64,000 nt of DNA from the NCBI GenBank assembly GCA_010015655.1, contig ML976658.1:887087-951086 (forward strand), in the 5' to 3' direction. Position numbers and translations under genes: made by a program. Shown here piece by piece: positions 34,583 to 45,168 of this stretch. Source of the stretch: Bimuria novae-zelandiae CBS 107.79 (Eukaryota > Ascomycota > Dothideomycetes > Pleosporales > Didymosphaeriaceae). Under the pieces are notes generated by a model, which saw nothing but the letters and a program-made list of their open reading frames with translations, did not search any database and was not told the DNA's origin. How positions within the stretch are numbered: the stretch's first letter is position 1; every line of letters starts with the position of its first letter.

Positions 34583-34804
34583 TATTAGATTTAATAGTGT
34601 TCTGTCACTTTAAGATAATGCGATAGATAAGTTAATGGATATAATAATAGATTGATTAATTGTCGTCTTCTAATCTGTCTGGAATGCAAATGTGTGCGAG
34701 GATCCTGAAAGTGCCAATGCAGCGCTAGCCTTATTCAGAATGGTACAAACAAGAAAGTGTTCCAGCCTCATATCCACAACAGATAGAGGCCGTATAATCG
34801 GACA
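34583..34804 (-). repeat. 5' LTR of the complete copia element
   Basis: 222 bp, the same length as its partner. It carries C-to-T and G-to-A differences in its left half (TATTAGATTT where the partner has TGTCAGATTT), while the right half is identical. The uneven mutation fits RIP acting inwards from the body of the element. Confidence 0.85.
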
Positions 34805-35450
34805 ATAGCTTTAATACTAAATTAAGCGTATACCTTATTAATAAACGCGTCTTAGACTAGCCACGTCTTATGCAAGGCTTAATCGCGTATAATACAAATT
34901 TTAGGAAACTAGGTAAGGTCTCCTATAGCTTTAATGTTATATATGTCTACTAGATCTTTCTTAAAAGACCTGTGGTGATAGGCATTAGACTGATAATATG
35001 CTATAATAATGTTATTAATATAGACAAATAGGATAAGCTAGCGGCTCGTGTATAAGTAAGGAAAGCCTTTAACTAGCTTTAGACCTAGCTTAACAAGTTG
35101 TTAACGTAGTTTGTTGTACTATAGGATTGGTGACTCCTTTAGGCCGTACAGGGCGCGGAGTACTAGCATGATCTCGCTTGCAGTATGGCGGAACGCCTTA
35201 AGTGTTTTAGCGTACAGTTTTTGATTAATCTTAGCGTTTAGGAAGGTAATAGGGATATTATACTACTTTAGTTCTAGACTAAAACAATTAGTAATTATAA
35301 TAAGAGCGCGAAAGTTATAAATTATAAGTATAGTAGTGTATATGTTATTAAGTAGAGCTTAAAGATCTCCTTAAATAACAAGTTAAGCTTTAAACTATAA
35401 AAGGTATCCTTCTTCGTTAATCTTATATGCAAATATTTATATTAATAGTA

Positions 35451-37870
35451 ACGTACTTCACAAGCGAGTGTCCGATACAAGCGAGTGTCCGAAAACGCCA
35501 AGACCCTACCAAAACGTATTATTACCTATATTATAACGCGATGTCTTGACCACCTAATTAGCTACTAGAGTTAAAAGAAGCTCGATTATAGCTTGCGCTT
35601 TAGGCTATTAAATAAGACGTAACACTTTTAATTCCGCGCGCTGTAGTAATCTACAGCGCTTTAAAAAGAGTAATAAGGCGAAGTAGTAGTAGTAGTATTG
35701 ATTAACGTCCAGGAACATAATGTTCTAGCCTCCCATGGGGCATGGGGACGTGCTAAGCTGTATTTACAGAAAGCGTTTCGTGCCTGTCGGCTGGCTACCA
35801 TCACAGTAGCCTTGTTGTACATAGCCCATCCTCCCTTTAATAGGTCTACCTGCTACTACAGGCACCTAGATACCTATAGTAGCCGGCCCTCATCTGTGAG
35901 GGTGTTGTTGTCCTGCCCCTCTCTCCCTCGCCCTTGTAGCTCTGCTCCCGTACTGTCTTCCTCCCCCTACCTCGTACGAAGTAGGACCTCGTACGAGTTA
36001 GCAAGCTGCCTTGTACCTTGAGTAAAAACCTCGTAGGGGAAAACCTCAAGCTTGAACAAGTAGTAGTAGTCGCCTGAGCGGTACTTAGTTTGGGTGAAAG
36101 GTTTTGACCAAGTCTTGGCAGAGCGAAAACTCTGCATCTTGGCTTTTGGTCTCTTTATCGCAACAGCGCCAGCTTTTTGCGGATAAAGAACGTGATTCTA
36201 GTAATCAGCTTGTTCAGGCGAACAATTTCATACTACAGGAACCCCCCACACGGTCGTGTGGGTGGAATCACGATTTTGGTGTTCCTGAGTAATAAGGCGA
36301 AGACGCGCTGGAGTAACCTTTTAACCTAATTATACGCCTAACTCTATGAATTTTCTAGCAATAGAGGAGCAGGTAATTATTTACTATATACTTAACCTAG
36401 ACGCGCAAGGATTCCCTCCCTAGCTTACTACTATTAAAGATATAGCTAATTCTTTGTTAGCTAAGCGGCGCCGCAAGCCTGTTAGCCAGCACTAGGCTAT
36501 AAACTTTATAAAGCGCTAGCTAGAGCTCTAAGTTAAGTTTAATTAAAAGTATAACTATAAGAGAGCTCTCTGTAAGGATCCTAAGGTTATACAAGGCTGG
36601 TTCCGGCTTGTAGAGAATACTAAAGCCAAGTATGGTATCCTGGACGAGGATACCTACAATTTCGACGAGACTAGCTTTATAATAGGCATAATATTAACAG
36701 GAGCAGTTATTACAGGCTTTAAGTAATAAGATAGGCTAAAGAGCGTATAGTAAGGCAACTAGTAGTGGACTTTAGCTATCTAAGGCGTTAATACGATGGG
36801 CTAGGCGATTCCACCCTTTCTTATCTTCTAGGGCAAGCACTACCTCTCTATCTAGTATAAAGAGAAGGATCTACCTTATAATTGGGTTATTATAGTCTCT
36901 GAGAATGGCTAGATAATAAATAAGCTTAGTCTATAGTGGCTAAAGCACTTTAACGCGCATATAAAAGGGCGTACTATTAGTAGCTATTAGCTACTTGTTA
37001 TTAATAGCCACGAGAGCCATAACTCGCTCGAATTCCAGCAATACTGCAAAGATAACAAGATTATTACTCTCTGTATGCCTCCACATTCGTCGCACCTCTT
37101 GCAGCCACTAGATATGGGGTGTTTCTTACCGCTAAAGAAGGCGTATGGGCGCTAAGCCGAGGATCTGATGCGCAACCACATCACGTATATTACTAAAATT
37201 AAGTTCCTACCTTGCTTTATTACTACTTTTAAGGCTATAATTACTTAAAGTAATATTAAGGGAGGCTTTTAAGGCGCTAGCCTCGTTCCCCTTAACCTAG
37301 AAGTAGTAATATTAAAGCTTAACGTCCGTCTGCGTACGCCTTCGCCTTATACTATACACGATAGTACATGGCAGTTACAGACGCTTAGCAACACCCTAGA
37401 ATTTAGGGCACAATTAACGCTAGTAAAGGAGAGAATTTAGAGGCACCTAAATAGTTCCCTAACAAGCATATTTAAGGCCTTTAAAAAGGTAATAAAAGGC
37501 GTAGTAGTAGTAGCGCACAAGCTAGTGTTAGCGCAAAAGTAGATTACTAAGCTACAAGCTACTAATAAGGCCGCCACATAATAGAAATTATATAAAAGAA
37601 AGTAACTATAGCAGGAAGGAGTTCTTATAGCTAAAAAGGGCTAGCGGCTAGCTACTCTAAAAGACTTTAAGGCGCGTAGTAATAAGAAGAAGGTAAAGAA
37701 GATGGTGCGCGCTAATAGAGGCAAATTTACTTAATAGCGCTGTAGACGCTGCGGTAAAGCTAGGCATAATTCGCGCACGTGTAAAGAAGAAGTAGAAGTA
37801 GATTCTGAGTAGATTAGCCTACTACAATTTCTTATAAATATATATGCGCGTTCTGTACTATTGTGTAGAG
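35451..37870 (+). mobile_element. Pogo-type transposon with internal insertion, right end lost
   Basis: Begins after TA with ACGTACTTCACAAGCG and carries GCGAGTGTCCGA twice, a terminal-repeat style like the other pogo elements. No mirror copy is present at the right, where a piggyBac-like element starts at 37873. The plus strand holds transposase remnants: EDTYNFDETSFIIG near 36640-36680 for the first catalytic Asp, HSSHLLQPLDMG near 37085-37125, and a zinc-knuckle-like RCRRCGKAGHNSRTCKEE near 37740-37790. Stops are frequent. A 603-bp foreign sequence interrupts it at 35684. Confidence 0.65.
35684..36286 (-). mobile_element. Unidentified 603-bp insertion with 16-bp target duplication
   Basis: Flanked by the direct repeat GAGTAATAAGGCGAAG (35668-35683 and 36287-36302). 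One end is a run of TAG triplets and the other ends GTTCCT. A long variable target duplication plus a simple-repeat tail suggests reverse transcription from an RNA (a SINE or a 5'-truncated LINE), with the tail placing the element on the minus strand. Unlike its host it is GC-balanced and not visibly RIP-mutated, so it is younger. I find no clear RNA polymerase III boxes and no reverse transcriptase. Confidence 0.5.
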
Positions 37871-37872
37871 TA

Positions 37873-40171
37873 TCCCTCGCACTGGCAAAGCCGCCCGCTC
37901 ACGGGCCACCTTTGAACAGCCAATCAAGTGATTGCGCCTGCAAACACCAGATCTGTATTGTAATGTTAGCAATTTCTGTTTACTAGCTAAAACACGCCTT
38001 TTTTAGAAGCTCCTGCACATGCAAACATGCCAAAAGCTGCCTCTCAGCCTAGTAACGATCCTGACTTCGTCAAATACACCAAGTACACGAAAAAGGCTGG
38101 TGTTTTACCCGATCTGCCGCGAGATCCGCCACTTGACTAGAGACCTCTTAGAATTGACAACCCGCACGTAATAGGGAGTCCTTTATTACTTAAAGGAGTA
38201 AATAAAGGCTTACCTATTAACCTGTTTAATCTGTTCTTTAATATTAACGTCCTTAACCAAATCGTACACTATACAAATTAGCATGCCTCTGCGCTCTGGT
38301 ACGGGCCGCAGCTGCCCTCAACGCGTAGCTAGAAGCCTACATCACCATCTAAGCTATATACGTACTTCGCAATTGTCGTATATATGGGCCTTCACGTCGA
38401 GCCCTCGCTGGAGGAGTACTGGACGCGACTCTACAAGAACGCACCCTATTACCTAATTAATTAACACATAGCGCTTAAACGTTGGCAGCAGCTAGATTAA
38501 TATATATACTATACAGAGGTAGATTAGAGCTTTAAGTCTCCCTTTAGACGCGTCTAGGATCTTAGTAAGCTTATTTAAGAGCGGTGCTTAAAGTACTAGA
38601 GAGCTAGCTAACACCTCTACGTTAATAATGTAATTGTTAGGTTTACAGGACGTGCGATAAAGAGTGTTATAATTAAGATAAAGCCTACGCCTAAGGGCTA
38701 CAAGATCTAGTACTTAGCTAATAATAGAGTAATACTAAACTAATTATTTTATGCTAAAGGTATAGGCAAAGGTCCTATTAACCTACTAGAGCTTCCTACT
38801 AATACTGCTACTCTAGCTTTTAAGCCTATAGAGTCTGTACCTGTCTCTCTCGTCCTCGCCGTTAACGCTCACGGTCGCCGTCTCTTTCCGCCGGGCCTAC
38901 ACTCTGTGTGGGATGATAACCTCTTCAACACTATACCTATGCTGGAGTACCTCCGGCAGCATGGTGTAGGCTGCGCAGGCACAGTCAGAACGACAAAAAC
39001 AAGGACTGAAGAGGCGTACGAGGAGACAGCAGTTGTAGAGTTAGAGGCAGAGGATGCCGCTATTCGGACGCGCGCACGCCAGAAGTTAGTAAAGGAGAGC
39101 TTTAGCTAGAAGCTTATACAGCTTAAGACGCAGTTTATAGCTAAGTTAGAGTAAGGAGAGATATACTAGGACCTTTTAGAGAGTAAGGAAGTTCTATAGG
39201 CAGCATAGAAAGATAATTAAGTTATCCTCTTTACCTCTACTATTGCTAAGCGTAGGTTCCTACCCTTAACCCTATACTAAGATGTTGCTTACGAAAGTCG
39301 CTACTAGCTACTTAGGTTATCCTTAGGCACCGTAGAAGGTTAAGGATAAACTAGAATAATAAGAAATTACTAAATAAGGTCTTTAGCAACGACTCTATTA
39401 AACTGCATAGGATCCCTTAGTTTATAGACGAGTATAATTACTATAAGAGTGAGGTAGATCGCTTTAACTAGGTTAAAAGTTACTACTCTATATAACAAGT
39501 TAAGAGACGGACCTGGCGCCCGCTACTCTATTTTCTACTAGATCTAATGCTTAATAATTACTATAGGCTCTCCTCCTACTTGTCAGACAGAGAGGCTTAA
39601 CGTGGAGGCCATAAAAAGTTTCTATACAGGCTTATAGAGTAGCTTCTTAAGCGCGGTAGCCGTCCTTGCGCAGGATCTATCAAATGTTAGAGACTTAAGG
39701 ACGTATTTGTTAACGCTGGCAGCAACGAGAGCTCTCACAAGTTAATAAGACTGTTTGGGGAAGCCAAAGCTTGTGTAGCTTGTGCTGAAAATGGGCGTAC
39801 AAAACACAACTTCAAGCACGGCAAGACACCTCGTACGGCTCTTACAGAGACCTCTGGCAATCGTTAAGGGCGCCAGCGTCCTGCGCGTACTACTTATGGC
39901 TGCTCGCTCTGCCGACTGCCTTTGTGTAGGCCAGAAGTCAGCCCTGAGTGCTGGCAGGAGCACATACGACGCGCCCGAACAATCTCCCAGGTAGACACCA
40001 CTGCAAGCTCAAGTATTAAGTAGTTCTATACTAAGACCGTCAAAAATGAAGTCTCTATACAAATCTACGTACAAATCTCATCCACCTTGGTGTTCATGCA
40101 GAATCGGAGCTACCATCCGATTGGCCTACAGAAGGTGGTCCGTGAGCGGACGGGGTTGCCAGTGCGAGGGA
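37873..40171 (+). mobile_element. PiggyBac-like DNA transposon
   Basis: A 2.3-kb element with terminal inverted repeats of about 38 bp: the left starts TCCCTCGCACTGGCAAAGCC and the right is the mirror with a few mismatches, ending TGCCAGTGCGAGGGA. TA lies on both outer sides. PiggyBac elements normally duplicate TTAA, which is not found here. The interior is a decayed transposase. Confidence 0.7.
38026..39990 (+). pseudogene. PiggyBac (DDE_Tnp_1_7) transposase, degenerate
   Basis: Starts at ATG 38026 (MPKAASQPSNDPDF). Family landmarks in order are FNLFFNINVLNQIVHYTN near 38230, YMGLHVEPSLEEYWTRLY near 38375-38430, KRWQQLD, and VWDDNLFNTIPMLEYLRQHG near 38910-38960, followed by GTVRTT. The Asp in DNLF is one of the catalytic residues of this family. 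A cysteine-rich tail follows (near 39770-39960), as in many piggyBac proteins. Numerous TAG/TAA codons in the body make it non-functional; the stretch 38830-39108 is open. Confidence 0.7.
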
Positions 40172-40173
40172 TA

Positions 40174-40819
40174 TGCTTGTTTGCCTAAGGGTCATAATGG
40201 CCGCCAGTTAGGAATCTATTACGTAAGGATTGATATGGTGGTATTTCGGTCCATTTCTGCCGCACGGCCACATTGGTGGTAGTGTGTTGGAAACAGTGGT
40301 ATGGGGAATTCTTACGCCAAGAAGTGGTAAGGCGGTCTTTTGCCGTATTTTCATCCTTGCTGCGCCTCGCCAGCCGTATCTCCCCAATTCCTCCTTCGGC
40401 GTCTCCACAGCCACGGCCGCATCCAGATAAAACCTCGTATCACGTGAAACCCCAAGAACTAGGCCACAGGACTGGTGACCAGTTGGTGCTTAGCTTGCTG
40501 ACTATGCTGCCTAAGCGGCCCAAGCAACACTGCTAGCCTCCGCCCACTTGCACGATCAGATGCGCTGTGTAGACTGCCTTGGGACTAGTCGGCGACAAGA
40601 GAGATGTCTCTGTGTGTAATGACGACGATGTTGGCGGTGCAAGCAGCGCTGCTTACCGGTAAGGCCTCACAGTCACAGATCGGTTGTGCGTGCGGCTGGG
40701 GTGAGACTGCTTGACGCAGGCTGGCTGTACTTATATTGCTGTGCGGAGACACCGTAAGTATAACTAGAGCATGGTCTTCTACCAATGTTCTTTCTCATCA
40801 ATCTACTACAGTGCCGACA
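40174..40819. other. Intergenic region upstream of the hydrolase gene
   Basis: Ordinary composition, no supported gene. It presumably includes the promoter of the gene starting at 40820. Confidence 0.45.
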
Positions 40820-42508
40820 ATGATCAATCGTGTGTTCTGCCTACTTGGGCTTGCAGCTTCCGCTGCTGCAAGTGCGGCCTTGTTGCAACGCGACTACAAC
40901 ACAACCAACACGACGATGGCCTATAGCTTCAAGGACGTCCCCATCACGGCCGATCTTCAGTATATTCCATGTTTCGACAACTTCACTTGCACGCAACTCG
41001 AAGTCCCGCTGGATTACGATGACTTAGACGCTGGGACCACGAACATTGCCTTTGTCAAGTACGACGCTGCTAAGCAACCTGCATTGGGCGACATCATCTT
41101 CAATCCTGGTGGTCCAGGCGACTCAGGCGTGGGTGGCATGATACAACTACTGCCACAGTTGGTCGAGCTTATTGGCGACTCGCACAATATCGTCGGTATG
41201 GATCCACGGGGCGTCAACCATAGTGGCCCGCTTCTCGACTGTTTTGATGGCCAGCCATGGTTGAGAGACTACTATTATAGCCAGCTGTACAATGGTGTCG
41301 ACCCGCGTAGTAACGTCTCCCTCAGCACTTACTATGAGCTATCGGGCACCTTTGGCACTTGGTGCACGCAGCACTTGAATAAGGCTGCTAAATATGTGAA
41401 TACACCGGCAACGGCGCGAGATTTGCTGCAGTACGCAGAGGTTCTGGCTCAAAGTCAGAATAAGCCGCGTGAGGAAGCAAAGGTGAATTATTACGGCGCT
41501 TCGTACGGTACGGTCCTGGGCACGACTTTTGCTTCGCTGTACCCAGACCGCGTTGGCAAATTTCTCATCGATGCTGTCGTTGACGGAGACGATTATTACC
41601 GTGGCAACTGGTCGCAGAACCTGCTCCAGGCCGATGCAGCTGTCGAATCGTTTTTCAAATACTGTGTTGAAGCCGGTTCCGTTTGCGTTTTCAAGGCCAA
41701 CAGTTCGACCGCCGAGGAGCTTAAGCAGCGCTTTGACGCCATGCTCCTTAATGTGGAGGAAGATCCTATACCGGTCACAGACCCGTTGTATGTCCAAGTG
41801 CCCACAGTCCTCGCGCACATCGATGTTCGGGTTCTCCTTACGGTCGCCGTCTACAACCCGCCAGTATTTTTCCCAATTCTAGCCGCCATCGCGGCACAAC
41901 TAGAAAATCGGGATGGATTGCGAGCTGCGGCAATCGCAAGCAAAGGAACCGGGCCGATCAGCGAGTGCAATTATATGGCGCTAGGCTACGAAGCTATACT
42001 ACCGAGGGAGGTCATTGCGTGTAACGACAACAATAAAAGCTTCGATGACAGAGAAGAAGCTCTATTTGAGCTCTTCAAGGAGCAGAAGAATCTGAGCACG
42101 TACCTTGGGGACACCTGGTTGGTGGGCATCGTGCCGCAATGTCGCAACTTGAACACGACGCCGCCGGGGACCCAGCTATTCCCTGGGTTCAAGAAGGTAA
42201 ATACGAGCACACCTATCCTGTTTGCGGACAACACTATCGACCCGGTCACAAGCTCCTACGACCTGATGTCCAGCTACTTTGAAGGCTCGCGGATCCTCCT
42301 TCAAGAAGCCGTTGGACACGGTCTAATGGTGACTTCCTCAAACTGCACGTCCTCGTATGTTCAGCAGTACTTCAAGACGGGCGAACTCCCCCCGAAGGAC
42401 ACTGTCTGTAACACAAACTTCAATGCCTTCCCGCCGAATGGGACGTTGACAAAACGGGGTCTGATGCCTGGTCATCCTGTTGCCCGTAGGAGCATCGATC
42501 TTTGGTAA
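40820..42508 (+). CDS. Secreted alpha/beta-hydrolase, S33 tripeptidyl-aminopeptidase type
   Basis: Single exon, 562 residues from the ATG at 40820. An upstream in-frame ATG at 40736 exists, but this one starts directly before a signal peptide (CLLGLAASAAASAALLQR). The alpha/beta-hydrolase core shows the oxyanion loop NPGGPGDSG at 95-103, GMDPRG at 126-131 and the nucleophile GASYGT with Ser228. DNTIDPVTSS supplies the probable acid and AVGHGLM the His. The C-terminal TAP-like domain is typical of fungal secreted aminopeptidases of family S33. Many Asn-X-Ser/Thr sites fit extracellular glycosylation. The role is probably releasing peptides outside the cell; exact specificity is inferred only. 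Confidence 0.85.
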   Translation: MINRVFCLLGLAASAAASAALLQRDYNTTNTTMAYSFKDVPITADLQYIPCFDNFTCTQLEVPLDYDDLDAGTTNIAFVKYDAAKQPALGDIIFNPGGPGDSGVGGMIQLLPQLVELIGDSHNIVGMDPRGVNHSGPLLDCFDGQPWLRDYYYSQLYNGVDPRSNVSLSTYYELSGTFGTWCTQHLNKAAKYVNTPATARDLLQYAEVLAQSQNKPREEAKVNYYGASYGTVLGTTFASLYPDRVGKFLIDAVVDGDDYYRGNWSQNLLQADAAVESFFKYCVEAGSVCVFKANSSTAEELKQRFDAMLLNVEEDPIPVTDPLYVQVPTVLAHIDVRVLLTVAVYNPPVFFPILAAIAAQLENRDGLRAAAIASKGTGPISECNYMALGYEAILPREVIACNDNNKSFDDREEALFELFKEQKNLSTYLGDTWLVGIVPQCRNLNTTPPGTQLFPGFKKVNTSTPILFADNTIDPVTSSYDLMSSYFEGSRILLQEAVGHGLMVTSSNCTSSYVQQYFKTGELPPKDTVCNTNFNAFPPNGTLTKRGLMPGHPVARRSIDLW

Positions 42509-42742
42509 TGACGGAGCCACGCATATGTATCAGTCTTACCACGATCCATTTATAGCAGCATTACTTTATGATATTACGATCTATCCTTTGTATATCTATA
42601 TGGTCTAGTGCCTCTTTCCTGCCATTACCTCAACCTATTGCTGATTGAAACGAGTCCAATCACCAGTACCGTCTCGTCAATGCAGTCACCTCATTCGAAA
42701 AGTTGTTGTTCGCTTGCCCATACCCCATAATCTTCACGGTGC

Positions 42743-44959
42743 TCACGACACAGCAAATTTTGACCTCGCTCTCAGCTTCGCACCATAGAAGCATAAGAGC
42801 CACATGCCAATCTGCCAGCGTTAGTTGCTATTATTCCATTCAGGCCGAGTGCACTCACAATTCCAATGACACTTAGTCCACCTAGGAGGCTCAAGCCCTT
42901 ATCCACCCCGAGGTTGATATACATCGACCTCGAAAACAGCACCGATCCGGACGCAAAGAGCGAGCGGAAGAGATCATTGCCCGCAAAAAGAGATGCGGCG
43001 TACTGTGGGTAGGGCAATGGGATGTAGGCTATCGTATATCAGTACCTCGTCCGATCCGCATTGTCCGGAGGGTGGGAAGACTCACTGAAAACGCACTGCA
43101 TGATAATGTACACCGTAATCGCGTATATTGTGCACCCTACGACAGTGCCCATCCAGTGGATGCTTGGATTCGCGAGCCACGCGAAAAGGAAAAGGCCAAT
43201 GGTGGGACCGAAACAGGCGAGGAGCGCGGGGCGGAGGCGGTATTCTTGTGCGCGAAGGCCATTGGCCCGGACGTCGGGGTTGAGGAAGAAGTATAGGTAC
43301 GAAAAGTAGATGGCCATGGAAATGATGCACCCGACCTGTCATAATCAGCACTATGGACCTTTGACCAGAGACGAGAGTCTTACAATGATGCAGACGAACA
43401 CAACACCAGTCACGCCAACGTTGAAGCCGTACATGACCGGGTAAACGAGCGGGAAGACTTCGAAAAAAGAATAATAGATGCCATAGGTGAGCGCTATATA
43501 GACGTTGACGAAGAGCATCTATCATACATCGTCAGTATTCTGGATAAGATGAAGATCGTAACCTTACCACTCACAGCAGGATCCTTGAACGTAATCTCCA
43601 GCGGCTTCAAAATGGCTTCGACAACAACGTTCTTCAGCGAGATGCCATGGCTCTTGATTTCCGTCTGCGACCGGATCTTCTCATTCCCAGACGCCTTTCT
43701 CAGTAGCGCTGCACGATGAAGCAGGATCGTCGAGGGTGAAGTCTCCGGGACAAAGAAGAAAAATATGAGGAATACGGGCCCTGCCATCCACAGGACCTCC
43801 CATTGTGACCATCACCAGTTATCTGCGTACACGGCGAAGCCGGAGAGGAGTGGGCCAAGAGCTGGCGCGGCAAAGGCGGCGGAGACCCACCATCCAATGG
43901 CGTATGGCAGTGTCAAGAACGAGTACATATCCTAGACAAAAGTCAGCTGATGACCATCTTTTTGGAGTTCTGGACTTACTCCCATGCTTGCACCTCCGCT
44001 CGCCAGACATGGACTACCGAAAAACCTGAGTAAGAAGCGCAGCGCAAGTAGGCCGCCGAGGTTGTCGACGAGTGAAGTGGGTAAGGCGAGGATGATGAAT
44101 AGTGCGAAAGTCGTAATGTAGGGGGTGTTTCGCCCGAACGTGGCAACTGGAGAAAGTGTGAGAGCCGCGGCCGACTAGGCAGAAAACAATTGCATACCTT
44201 CTGACAAGGGGGCGAAGATCAGGGGACCCATTCCGTATCCTAACACATATAGAGCCAGACCAAGGGATGCCTTGAAATCCCCTACACCGAAGCGTTCCAT
44301 GATCAACCCGTGGCTCGAGACGTAGATACTGCTCGAAGCATATACCACAAAGGTGTATATATTGATCACAAACGCCGTCCATATCTTCTTCTTCGAGGAC
44401 CAGTTCTACGCGGAGTTTTTAGCCCCTTTCCATACAATTTCCACTACAACACCTATGGTATGCTCACCTGCGGGTTGTCCGGATCATCGGTAGCATACCA
44501 ATCGACTAAGATGACACCGTCTGCTGTCCTGATCGGCGCGATTGGTCGCGAAGCGACTCTCTCTATGGCTGCTTCTTCATCTTAGCGCAATCGTTCCCCG
44601 GTCCATGGGAAAGATTTTGTTCTGGTAATGTTCGACGATATGGGTCGGAGGGCTTCGTCCTCCTCTGGCGGATCTGAGGGCGTGGTTGAGGATGTCTTCT
44701 CAATGTTTTGCAACGAGTCGTCGACGACTTCCTCCATGGCCGCTTCAGCGGTGCTGGAGTTGGTATCATTCCCCGGTAACTCTTGCTTCTCGATGTCGTC
44801 GCGATTCGTGGGCTTCTTGGAGGAGTGGCTCCTTCCTTCACTATGTGCGGCCAGCCATTGGAATCCGGGTTCTTCTTCAGGATAATGGAGAACACGATTG
44901 TTCATGAGATATCGTAGGAGTTGGCCGAAGGACGCGTCGCGGATAAGTTCTCTCATCAT
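42743..44959 (-). pseudogene. FLR1-like MFS multidrug transporter with two premature stops
   Basis: Eight exons (44959-44468, 44405-44198, 44146-43980, 43931-43575, 43518-43384, 43335-43086, 43028-42859, 42811-42743) keep one frame over 616 codons. The N-terminus (MMRELIRDASFGQLLRYL) and VDWYATDDPDNPQNW are typical of DHA1-family drug:proton antiporters of the FLR1/caffeine-resistance type. Twelve hydrophobic segments follow, ending IGMWLLCFYGAKL. Two codons are stops: TAA at 44582-44584, where Gln is expected after ERLR, and TGA at 43812-43814, where Arg is expected in NW-WSQWE. Both are single C-to-T changes. All splice sites look intact, so inactivation is recent. A pogo element lies 210 bp upstream. 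Confidence 0.75.
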
Positions 44960-45168
44960 TGTTACTTCGATTCCGGCAGCAGTGTAGACGTGATCTGGGA
45001 TGGTCTTCTGTAACTGCGCAGCAGCTGCCTAGCTGGGTTCATATAGCAATCGCAAATGGGTCGATGCTAGATTTAAGGTATACGTACTTCAAGATTGAGT
45101 TGAGGAACCCTCGTCCATCTGGGTAGCCTCCCGTCATGTCTGTGCGGAATGACAAAGCTTCACTGTTA

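Larger units (their letters stand above)
27719..34804 (-). mobile_element. Complete Ty1/copia retrotransposon with nested pogo
   Basis: Two 222-bp LTRs (27719-27940 and 34583-34804) and the 5-bp target duplication ATAGC (27714-27718, 34805-34809) mark the ends. The purine tract beside the left LTR (reverse complement of CACCCCCTCAGCTT) shows that it reads leftwards. Without the nested pogo it is about 5.3 kb, normal for Ty1/copia. A gag-like frame lies at 34208-34390, with integrase and RT remnants toward the left. The RT catalytic motif reads YVDN at 29018-29029 instead of YVDD, one G-to-A change. Stops throughout make it inactive. Confidence 0.8.
26346..35450 (-). mobile_element. Old Ty1/copia retrotransposon, interrupted and RIP-mutated
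   Basis: Three surviving pieces belong to one leftward element. 26346-26559 is the RNase H end, with a degraded PADGLTK-like motif. 27017-27713 is the RNase H and RT end, with RYLLSTKALALEASASAQDMAKYLF. 34805-35450 is the RT, in which the catalytic YVDD reads YINN near 35015 through G-to-A type changes. A solo LTR (26560-27011) and a full copia element (27719-34804) split it. Its integrase, gag and 5' LTR are missing, cut off on the right by a pogo element at 35451. Confidence 0.65.

Noticed and set aside
35684..36286. tRNA-derived SINE
   Set aside because: I could not find convincing A and B boxes on either strand, so only a retroposed element of unknown type is claimed.
44528..44638. An intron hiding the TAA at 44582-44584 of the MFS gene
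   Set aside because: The only placements need a non-consensus donor (GTCGAA), whereas reading straight through gives uninterrupted family sequence on both sides of a single stop.
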